This document shows positions 1 to 6,411 of a stretch of DNA of 9,581 nucleotides, one piece after another. The position numbers and the translations under genes were made by a program. Under the pieces are notes generated by a model, which was given only the letters and a program-made list of their open reading frames with translations, ran no database searches and was not told where the DNA came from. The stretch's first letter is position 1. The number at the start of each line of letters is the position of its first letter. The stretch spans positions 1 through 9,581 of the forward strand of contig CAIZNF010000269.1 of the NCBI GenBank assembly GCA_903934275.1. Direction: 5' to 3'. The stretch comes from an uncultured Nitrosomonadales bacterium (GTDB lineage Bacteria > Pseudomonadota > Gammaproteobacteria > Burkholderiales > Gallionellaceae).

Positions 1-2
1 GC

Positions 3-96
3 GGCTTCACCCAAAAGGTGAAGGGTATCGGATGCATAAAGATCAAACGTCATACGGGTTAACGCATAAATATAAGGGCCCACTGCTTTTTCTAGG
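3..96 (+). repeat. Left copy of a ~95-bp inverted intergenic repeat
   Basis: This stretch matches the reverse complement of 6121-6215 with 79 of 95 aligned columns identical by hand alignment (15 substitutions, mostly transitions, and one 1-nt gap). Fully identical blocks are the outer 10 nt (3-12) and the inner 15 nt (82-96, ending CTAGG). Similarity stops sharply after 96; the other end lies at the window edge, so the repeat may continue leftwards. Inside it, 5-11 and 17-23 form a perfect 7-bp hairpin with a 5-nt loop. It has no coding capacity. It could be a dispersed non-autonomous intergenic repeat or one end of a larger unit. Confidence 0.8.
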
Positions 97-305
97 ATAA
101 TTAGTCACGGATGAACACGAATTTACACAGATATCGGCTTGATGTAGCGAAGATGTAAAGTCTCACGTCCTTTCTTTTAAATTCCGTTTAGGTGAAATAT
201 CAATCCCTTGCAACGTATGGAACAAGCGAGCACGTTCACGTTTCCCCTTTTTATTCGAGAGGAAATTGGAATGAAGATGAAAATGTTATTAAAGTTTAAT
301 AGTAA
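97..305. other. Intergenic leader upstream of the USP operon
   Basis: No gene is supported here. Positions 107-131 hold a short run with ACGGATGAACACGA and a related ACACAGAT, which resembles a tandem ACGGATGAACAC-type intergenic repeat, but only loosely. The 3' part (about 250-305) is A/T-rich, as expected for a promoter and 5' leader. I looked for a sigma-70 pair and found only weak matches (TTGGAA at 266-271 with no well-spaced -10), so I do not call a promoter. Confidence 0.4.
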
Positions 306-319
306 AAGAGGTACATCAC

Positions 320-2104
320 ATGATGTCTCAAGTTTCTTTGGCTGTTGCAGAAGAGCCGAACCCATCACTTGACCCCCACTTGTATCAGCGCATTCTGGTT
401 GCGCTGGATTCCTCCGACCATGCCAATGCCGCGATGCGGGCCGCAGCGGAATTGGCGGGATTAACCGATACCCCAGTGATCACCGGCACCCATGTCTATG
501 CTGCCAAGCTGCATGATATGCGCTTCCGCCAGATGGAAGGCGGCTTGCCCGAACAGTTCAGGCAGGAGCAGGAGTTGGAGCGCCAGCGGGATGTGCATGA
601 TGACCTGATTACCCGTGGCTTGTCGATTATTACTGACTCCTATTTGGATCAGGCAGCCGCTGAATGTGACCGGCTTGGTATTGATTTCAAGCGTAGTTCG
701 CTGGAAGGCAAAAATTACTATGCACTCACACATGAAACGAATTCGGGCGCACATGACCTGCTCGTCATGGGAGTTTTGGGCCTCGGTGCCATACAGGGAA
801 GCCGTGTAGGCAGCGTATGCAGGCGGGTGGTACGGCGTTCAACCATTGATACGTTAGTCATCAAGGAGGCCGGTCGATCGATCAAGGAAAGTCTCATTGT
901 TGTCGCGGTGGATGGCTCGCCCAAAGCTTATGGGGGTTTGCTCACCGCACTGGCATTGGCCAAGCGCTGGCAAGTTCCCGTCAAGGTTATTGCCGCGTTT
1001 GATCCCTACTACCACTATGTCGCGTTCAACCGTATCGCCGGGGTGCTATCCGAAGAGGCGGGCAAGGTATTCAAATTCAAGGAGCAGGAGAAGTTGCACG
1101 AAGAGATCATCGACTCTGGGTTGGCTAAAATCTACGATGGACATTTGGCTGTTGCCCGTTCAATTGCCGAAGATTTCGGCATCGAAATCGAGACCGAACT
1201 GCTGGCTGGTAAAGCTCACGATGCCATCGAAAAATACGTCAGGAAAACCAATCCGGCGCTGCTGGTCGTCGGCAAACTGGGCATCCATGCCGACGATGAA
1301 CTCGACATCGGTGGCAATAGCGAGCACCTGCTGGAAAACGTGGACTGCGCCATTCTGCTCAGTATGCGCGAGTATCAGCCGGAAATCGATGTCGTGTCCG
1401 GCATCACCACATCTTGGACCCATGAAGCCGAAACCAGGATGGAGCGCGTGCCCTCCTTCGTCCGCAATATGGCGCGCATGGCCATCATGCGCTACGCGCA
1501 GGAACATGGTCACACCGTCATCACCCAAAAAATTGTCGAAGAAGCGACCGCACAACTTATGCCGAACCATGCGGAACAAGCTATGGGGGAAATTGTTGCC
1601 GCCTACGATGCAGGGGAGTTGAAGCGCAAGCCTGTGGCGGAAGATTCCTTGCGCTGGTCTAAAGAGGCTGTTGCTCTTTTGCTCACCATCGCAGACCTTG
1701 CGGTGCGTGGCAACCTCAGTATGCGCGCCGAGAAAAAAGCCCGTCAGGAAAAAAGTGATGCGGTAGAAGCAAAACATCTTCAGTCGTTTCTTGGTGCTGA
1801 AACACAGGGCGATTTTCCAACACCAGCAGCTAATGTTCATTGGCAGGCTGCCGCGCTGGCACGCCTGATGCGCGTGCCAGAAGGGTTCATGCGCGACAAA
1901 TGCAAACTTAGTGTCGAGAATTTTGCGCAACAAAATAGCCACCGTGAAATCACTCTGGAAGTGGCGGAAAATGGCCTTAAATTTGCACGTGGCGAAATGG
2001 AAAAAACCATGCAGGGGCAAAGCGCGCCGGACTCCAAACCGGCGCAGAGCGGTTGCCCGTTTGGTTACGGCAAAAAAACAAAGAATCCCCCAGACCCTGC
2101 CTGA
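320..2104 (+). CDS. Tandem universal stress protein with three C-terminal PCP_red-like repeats
   Basis: A 594-residue protein, about four times a single USP domain. Residues about 20-185 form the first USP fold, with an intact ATP-binding motif G-2x-G-9x-G-S (G151, G154, G164, S165). Residues about 190-350 form the second, where the motif is G318, G321, G331 followed by G332 instead of Ser/Thr. The rest carries three repeats starting with Trp366, Trp446 and Trp508. The first is canonical (W-x3-A-E, then VPSFVR, then a Y-A-x3-G segment and VIT); the second lacks the VPxF core. These resemble the PCP_red module of BchB/ChlB. The start at 320 follows AAGAGG (306-311) with 8-nt spacing; ATG 323 is an alternative. 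It is the first gene of a coupled operon. USP domains usually bind nucleotides in stress signalling; a role in chaperoning or sensing tetrapyrroles is inferred only from the repeats and neighbours. The protein looks cytoplasmic, with no signal peptide or membrane segment. Confidence 0.9.
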   Translation: MMSQVSLAVAEEPNPSLDPHLYQRILVALDSSDHANAAMRAAAELAGLTDTPVITGTHVYAAKLHDMRFRQMEGGLPEQFRQEQELERQRDVHDDLITRGLSIITDSYLDQAAAECDRLGIDFKRSSLEGKNYYALTHETNSGAHDLLVMGVLGLGAIQGSRVGSVCRRVVRRSTIDTLVIKEAGRSIKESLIVVAVDGSPKAYGGLLTALALAKRWQVPVKVIAAFDPYYHYVAFNRIAGVLSEEAGKVFKFKEQEKLHEEIIDSGLAKIYDGHLAVARSIAEDFGIEIETELLAGKAHDAIEKYVRKTNPALLVVGKLGIHADDELDIGGNSEHLLENVDCAILLSMREYQPEIDVVSGITTSWTHEAETRMERVPSFVRNMARMAIMRYAQEHGHTVITQKIVEEATAQLMPNHAEQAMGEIVAAYDAGELKRKPVAEDSLRWSKEAVALLLTIADLAVRGNLSMRAEKKARQEKSDAVEAKHLQSFLGAETQGDFPTPAANVHWQAAALARLMRVPEGFMRDKCKLSVENFAQQNSHREITLEVAENGLKFARGEMEKTMQGQSAPDSKPAQSGCPFGYGKKTKNPPDPA

Positions 2105-2106
2105 TA

Positions 2107-4164
2107 ATGAACGCACCCTACACGGCCGATGCAAATAATTTATTTTTGCTCGCCATCAACCTGACTAAACGCTGCAACCTCGCCTGCGCCCACTGCTATA
2201 TGGATGCGGAAACCATGAAACATGGCGGCGAAAATGAACTCACTACCGAAGAGGTGCTTGGTCTGCTGGATGACATCGCGGGCCGCAGCACTGAAACCAT
2301 GGTCGTGCTCACCGGCGGCGAGCCGCTGATGCGCGGCGATTTGGAAGAGTTGGTGGCTCATGGCACTAAACGCGGCCTCGCGATGGTGGTGGGGACGAAT
2401 GGTGTGGCGCTCACCGACAGGCGTGTGCAGTCGCTGAAGGTCGCCGGGGCAATGGGTGTCGGCATCAGTGTCGATTCGCTCGATCCGGAAAAACATGATG
2501 TGTTTCGCGGGCTCCCAGGCGCGTGGGAAAAAACCATGCAGGGTATCGAGGCTTGCAAGCGCCATGACTTGCCCTTCCAGGTTCATTTCTCCGTTACCGA
2601 ATCCAATGCCGACGAAGTGCCATCCATGATCGACTTTACCCGTGCCACGGGCGCGCGGGTGTTGAACGTGTTTTTTCTGGTGTGTACCGGGCGCGGCGAA
2701 TCCATGTCGGACATCAGTCCCCTCACCTATGAGCGCGTGCTTAACCAACTGGTGGCAGCACAGGAGCAAAGCCGGGATATGCTGATCCGCGCCCGTTGCG
2801 CGCCACATTTCAAGCGCATCGCTTACCAGCGCAACCCCGCATCAACGCTCACACGAGCCACTGGCTACGAGGGCGGCGGCTGTCTGGCGGGTATCCACTA
2901 TTGTCGCATCACGCCAGAAGGCGGCGTTACGGCCTGCCCTTACATTCCAGAGGAAGAAGGCAATATCCGTGACACCAAATTCTGGGACATCTGGAGTCAG
3001 TCGCACACCTTTCAATCTCTGCGTAACCCTAAGTTGCAAGGCAAGTGCGGCAGTTGTGAATTCCAGAAATTGTGCGGCGGATGCAGGGCGCGCCCTCTCG
3101 CCATGGGCGACAGCTTGATGGATACCGACCCTTGGTGTATTCATGTGCCGGATGGGTCTGCCGTCATCGAACCGTTGGTTGCGCAGCCGAAGAAGCTTGC
3201 CTGGAGCAATGAAGCGGAACAACGCCTATCGCGGGTACCCTCCTTCCTGCGCAAGATGGTCAGGAGCCGTGCTGAAAGTTATGCGCTTGGACTGGGTTTG
3301 AATGTAGTGACGGAAGAGCATCTTGCCGCTTTGGCCGCAAAGCGTTTTGGCGGCAACGGTCCGCCCCGGCCAAATATGCAAGAGGTGGCAACCCAACCAT
3401 TGGCAGTGCAGCTACCAGATAACACTTTGCCTTGGAGCGAACAGGCGAAGGAACGTCTCGCAGCCATGCCCGCTTTTTTACAGGAGGGGGTGCGCGCGAT
3501 TGCTGGGGATGTCGCCCGTTCCGAGGGCAGGCTGGAAGTAAATATCAAACTTTTGGACAGGCTGGAATCGGAACAACAACCAGGCCGCAGTTTGCCGTGG
3601 GCTGATGAGGCGGAAAAGTCGCTCACTGATTTTATTGCGGAAAAACCACCTCAGGTACGTATGTTCGTCGCGCCCGCACTGGAAAGCGCGGCGGAACAAT
3701 TTGGCAAAAAAAGGCGCACCACAATGGTGGAAAAAGCCGATATCGAAGCAGCCATCGCACAACTGACCGGCGGCGTGGAATGGGAAGAAGATGCGCTGGC
3801 TCGCGTGTTGTCCGCGCCGGATTTCATTCGCGCAGGCATCAAAAAGGCAGCTGAATTCAATGCGCGCAAGGAAGGTCTTGAGCGCATCACATCGGGCGAT
3901 CTGACGCGCTTCCGCAATAATGCGATGATGCGCGCGGTGCAGCGCATGAAGGGTTTCGGAATGCAAGAGTTGAGCTTCGATGCATACGAAATTGCGCGTG
4001 ACCGCGTGCCGCGCCTCAAGGAAAATCCTGAAGCCGACAAGCGTTTTGATGCCATCCGAAATTTTGTAGTGACCCGAGAAACACCCGGCGATTTGCTGGG
4101 CCAGGATTTGCTCGAAAAGATGAAGGTGCAGCTCAGGGCAAACAAGCAGAATGACGATGGATAA
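2107..4164 (+). CDS. AhbD/NirJ-like radical SAM/SPASM protein with four PCP_red-like repeats
   Basis: A 685-residue protein. The radical SAM CxxxCxxC cluster is C23, C27, C30, with the SAM-binding GGEPL at 70-74. The SPASM region has C259, C266, C277, C314, C317, C323, C326 and C344, with the pattern GKCGxCEFxxLCGGCRAR and a following DPWC, as in AhbD (heme b synthase) and NirJ (heme d1 synthesis). These family members act on siroheme-derived tetrapyrroles. Residues about 360-610 add four repeats beginning with Trp366, Trp443, Trp498 and Trp559; the first and fourth keep the P-x-F-(I/L)-R core. A family member normally ends near residue 350-400, so the extension almost doubles it. I chose ATG 2107, two bases after the USP stop, rather than an in-frame ATG at 2053 inside the USP gene, because the fold begins about ten residues after 2107. 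No good Shine-Dalgarno is visible, so translational coupling is likely. The exact substrate is unknown; AhbD, NirJ and a new activity are all possible. Confidence 0.9.
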   Translation: MNAPYTADANNLFLLAINLTKRCNLACAHCYMDAETMKHGGENELTTEEVLGLLDDIAGRSTETMVVLTGGEPLMRGDLEELVAHGTKRGLAMVVGTNGVALTDRRVQSLKVAGAMGVGISVDSLDPEKHDVFRGLPGAWEKTMQGIEACKRHDLPFQVHFSVTESNADEVPSMIDFTRATGARVLNVFFLVCTGRGESMSDISPLTYERVLNQLVAAQEQSRDMLIRARCAPHFKRIAYQRNPASTLTRATGYEGGGCLAGIHYCRITPEGGVTACPYIPEEEGNIRDTKFWDIWSQSHTFQSLRNPKLQGKCGSCEFQKLCGGCRARPLAMGDSLMDTDPWCIHVPDGSAVIEPLVAQPKKLAWSNEAEQRLSRVPSFLRKMVRSRAESYALGLGLNVVTEEHLAALAAKRFGGNGPPRPNMQEVATQPLAVQLPDNTLPWSEQAKERLAAMPAFLQEGVRAIAGDVARSEGRLEVNIKLLDRLESEQQPGRSLPWADEAEKSLTDFIAEKPPQVRMFVAPALESAAEQFGKKRRTTMVEKADIEAAIAQLTGGVEWEEDALARVLSAPDFIRAGIKKAAEFNARKEGLERITSGDLTRFRNNAMMRAVQRMKGFGMQELSFDAYEIARDRVPRLKENPEADKRFDAIRNFVVTRETPGDLLGQDLLEKMKVQLRANKQNDDG

Positions 4165-5614
4165 AGTCGACGTACTCATAATCGGTGGCGGCATTTCGGG
4201 GCTGGCTTCTGCCTGGTGGCTGGCGCGTAGCGGCCTGTCTGTCGAGGTATGGGAGGCAAATGACCGACCGGGCGGCAAAATCATGAGCACCCGGCAGGAC
4301 GGCTACCTCACCGAACGTGCGGCATCCATGGTATTGAATTTTCGCCCTGAAGTTGCAGAGTTGGTGCGCGAGGCAGGGCTGGAATCGGCAAAGACAACCC
4401 GTTTGCCTGCCGCCGAGGCACGTCGCTATCTGCTGCAACAGGGTAGCCTGAATGCGCTGCCCATGCGCCTTGGCGCGATGGTGTCTTCGCCCTTGTGGAG
4501 TCTGCGCGGCAAATTGCGCTTGCTGGCCGAACCGTTCATTTTTTCGGGCGGACGGCCCGACGAATCGGTCAGCGAATTCATCACCCGCCGACTTGGCCGT
4601 GAGGTATTGGAAAAAGCCATAGAGCCATTTGTTGCCGGTATGCTGGCGGCGGACGCGGACTGTGCCAGCGCCGCTGCCGTCCTGCCGCGTCTTGTCGCAT
4701 TGGAGCGGCGCTATGGCAGCATCGGTGCAGGGATTCTGGTTAACCGCGTATTGCGCAGGCGCACGGCCAGCACTACCGAAACTTTCTCCTTCCGTGGCGG
4801 CATGAGTACGCTGGTGGAAACATTGGCCAAAACTTCAGGGATCAATCTGCGCACCGGCCACACTGCCGAAGAATTGGTTCGTGAGCGAGATGGCTGGCAA
4901 GCTACGGCGACGACACCGCAAGGACAGCGCACCATATCCGCGTATCATGTGATCGTGGCAACTCCGGCTCCTGTTGCTGCGGCGTTGGTCAAGCCTGTGG
5001 ACAGTGAACTAGCCGAATTACTGCGTGGCATCGGTTACTCCGGTGTGACTGTTATGCACGCTGGAATGGCTCGCGATGCTGTGGGGCATCCGCTGGATGG
5101 TACCGGATTCCTTGCGCCGAAAAGGGAGGGCGCAATTCTGACGGGTAATATGTGGATGAGCACCCTGTTCCCGGATCGGGCACCGCCGGAAAAAGTTTTG
5201 TTGACTTCATACCTCGGCGGCGCACGCGCACCGTGGGTGGCGGACTGGGACGATGGGCGTATCGTGGATGAAACGCTCAAAACATTGCGTCCGCTGCTAT
5301 ATTTAAAAGCTGATCCAGAGATGGTGCGCATTGACCGGCTCCAGGATGCGCTACCCGTGTATCACGGTGCCTATCAGGCGCGAATGCAAGAGATCACGGC
5401 CCGCTTGCAACATACTCCCGGGCTTCACCTCGAAGCTAATTACAGAGGAGGAGTGTCAGTGCGTGACCGCCTTGCCTGTGGTCATGCCGCAGCGAACCGT
5501 ATTTTGGAGGCGCAGCAGCAGCTACCCGCCGAACGGAAAAAACGTGTGAGCGCGGAGAATACGGGGCAAAGGGCCGCATACCCAGCGAAACCGATGGGTA
5601 CAGTAGCTGATTAA
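4151..5614 (+). CDS. hemY: HemY-type protoporphyrinogen/coproporphyrinogen oxidase-like flavoprotein
   Basis: A 487-residue FAD amine-oxidase-fold protein, close to the usual length of HemY/PPO enzymes. The N-terminal dinucleotide-binding motif is GGGISG (12-17), ending in Glu35, followed by RPGGK (39-43). A central FRGGMSTLVETL motif, a GTGFLAPKREG segment and the C-terminal FAD-contact motif NYRGGVSVRD (430-439) are all typical of the family. These enzymes oxidise protoporphyrinogen IX to protoporphyrin IX, or coproporphyrinogen III to coproporphyrin III, using oxygen. The ATG at 4151 lies inside the end of the radical SAM gene (14-nt overlap); ATG 4157 is an alternative. This implies coupled expression with the radical SAM and USP genes and suggests a shared tetrapyrrole pathway. 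I cannot tell whether it is the cell's housekeeping oxidase (also called hemG in some annotations) or a specialised paralogue. It has no transmembrane segment. Confidence 0.87.
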   Translation: MTMDKVDVLIIGGGISGLASAWWLARSGLSVEVWEANDRPGGKIMSTRQDGYLTERAASMVLNFRPEVAELVREAGLESAKTTRLPAAEARRYLLQQGSLNALPMRLGAMVSSPLWSLRGKLRLLAEPFIFSGGRPDESVSEFITRRLGREVLEKAIEPFVAGMLAADADCASAAAVLPRLVALERRYGSIGAGILVNRVLRRRTASTTETFSFRGGMSTLVETLAKTSGINLRTGHTAEELVRERDGWQATATTPQGQRTISAYHVIVATPAPVAAALVKPVDSELAELLRGIGYSGVTVMHAGMARDAVGHPLDGTGFLAPKREGAILTGNMWMSTLFPDRAPPEKVLLTSYLGGARAPWVADWDDGRIVDETLKTLRPLLYLKADPEMVRIDRLQDALPVYHGAYQARMQEITARLQHTPGLHLEANYRGGVSVRDRLACGHAAANRILEAQQQLPAERKKRVSAENTGQRAAYPAKPMGTVAD

Positions 5615-5684
5615 AAATTCATCGATGATTCGCTACGCTATAACGGTCGAATATGTCAAATAATTTCAAAATAATGGAGCCCCG

Positions 5685-6074
5685 ATGCGCATTCTACATA
5701 CCATGCTACGCGTAGCCGATCTGGAAAAATCGCTCTCTTTCTATACCGGCGTACTCGGCATGAAATTGCTGCGCCGCACCGACTACCCGGACGGAAAATT
5801 TACTCTGGCCTTTGTCGGCTTCGACGATGAAACCAACAGCGCTGAAATCGAGCTGACGCACAATTGGGGAGTGGCAAAATACGAACTCGGCAACGCCTTC
5901 GGGCACATTGCTGTTGAAGTCGAAGATGCCTATGCCGCTTGCGAAAAAATCAAACAACTCGGTGGCAAGGTAACGCGGGAAGCGGGGCCGATGAAACACG
6001 GCAGCACCGTGATTGCGTTTGTCGAAGACCCGGATGGATACAAAATTGAGTTGATTCAGAAGAATGCATTGTGA
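5685..6074 (+). CDS. gloA: Glyoxalase I (lactoylglutathione lyase)
   Basis: A 129-residue single-domain vicinal-oxygen-chelate enzyme that isomerises the hemithioacetal of methylglyoxal and glutathione to S-lactoylglutathione. All four metal ligands of the Ni-type bacterial enzyme are at the expected positions: H5, E56, H74 and E122. The characteristic NxFGHIAV and [10 protein letters not shown] segments are present, and the length is typical. The start is set by GGAG (5676-5679) five bases before ATG. It lies 70 bp after the HemY-type gene on the same strand, so it may be read through or have its own promoter; a TATAAC at 5639-5644 is a possible -10, but no good -35 matches it. No obvious terminator follows. 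The link to the tetrapyrrole genes may be only positional. Confidence 0.96.
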   Translation: MRILHTMLRVADLEKSLSFYTGVLGMKLLRRTDYPDGKFTLAFVGFDDETNSAEIELTHNWGVAKYELGNAFGHIAVEVEDAYAACEKIKQLGGKVTREAGPMKHGSTVIAFVEDPDGYKIELIQKNAL

Positions 6075-6120
6075 GGGTTATCCGCCAAACTAAAAATGTG
6101 GAATTCCATTGCTCTATCAA

Positions 6121-6215
6121 CCTAGAAAAAGCAGTTAGCCCCTTATAGTTACGCGTTAGCCCGTATGATGTTTGGCTTTTATGTATTCGATTCCCCTCGC
6201 CTGTTGGGTGAAGCC
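6121..6215 (-). repeat. Right copy of the ~95-bp inverted intergenic repeat
   Basis: Reverse complement of the element at 3-96, about 83% identical with one indel. It begins with CCTAGAAAAAGCAGT (6121-6135), the exact complement of 82-96, and ends with GGGTGAAGCC (6206-6215), the complement of 3-12. It starts 46 bp after gloA and stops 5 bp before the REPIN-like arms. With its partner it brackets the USP, radical SAM, HemY-type and gloA genes. Confidence 0.8.
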
Positions 6216-6220
6216 GTTGC

Positions 6221-6286
6221 TGTAGGAGCTCGATTTATCGAGCGATTGATTTGCTGGGCTATCGCGCGATAAATCGCGCTCCTACA
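6221..6286. repeat. REPIN-like pair of inverted palindromic arms
   Basis: Arm 6221-6246 and arm 6261-6286 are reverse complements over 26 nt with only two mismatches, separated by a 14-nt spacer. Each arm begins TGTAGGAGC and also contains its own palindrome: CTCGAT-TT-ATCGAG on the left, CGCGAT-AA-ATCGCG on the right. The two differences between arms are compensatory within each arm (T-A replaced by G-C), as expected if each small hairpin is kept. This is the architecture of REP doublets (REPINs). It lies in the 337-bp gene-free stretch between the convergent gloA and phoR genes. No T-run follows, so a terminator role is not supported. Confidence 0.8.
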
Positions 6287-6348
6287 GGTTTTAACTGTCG
6301 GTTTTAGGATCAATAGTGCAATAACGCAGAGTGGCCTACCCACCAGAT

Positions 6349-6397
6349 GTAGCTGTCGGGCATAGCCCGGCCTACACTGTTCGTTGCGCTTTGCGCA
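6349..6397. repeat. Palindromic intergenic repeat downstream of phoR
   Basis: Positions 6357-6361 (CGGGC) and 6365-6369 (GCCCG) form a hairpin with a 3-nt loop, flanked by GTAG (6349-6352) and CTAC (6372-6375), which can extend the stem across an internal loop. A second small hairpin follows: TGCGC (6385-6389), TTT, GCGCA (6393-6397). Both lie just past the phoR stop codon (phoR reads leftwards). They could slow 3' exonuclease or mark transcript ends, but neither is followed by a U-tract on either strand. Confidence 0.5.
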
Positions 6398-6411
6398 CTA
6401 CGCAAGTTGAG

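Noticed and set aside
107..131. Tandem ACGGATGAACAC-type repeat array
   Set aside because: Only about one and a half degenerate units are present, too little to call an array.
2053..2106. Longer N-terminus for the radical SAM protein from ATG 2053
   Set aside because: The extra 18 residues are encoded inside the USP gene in another frame; the ATG at 2107, just after the USP stop, fits both the fold and the operon spacing.
1160..2134. Long open frame on the minus strand inside the USP gene
   Set aside because: It lies opposite a gene with clear domains, and its translation shows no recognisable family; it is a shadow of the codon pattern on the other strand.
320..4164. A dark-operative protochlorophyllide reductase (BchB/ChlB)
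   Set aside because: Only the short C-terminal-type module is seen; the nitrogenase-like catalytic domain and BchN/BchL partners are absent.
3478..4290. Minus-strand open frame of 270 codons over the end of the radical SAM gene
   Set aside because: It overlaps two well-supported genes, and its His/Phe/Cys-rich product looks like antisense translation.
6221..6286. Rho-independent terminator after gloA
   Set aside because: The inverted arms are long and REP-like, separated by 14 nt, with no T-run after the stem; the repeat is also about 150 bp past the stop codon.
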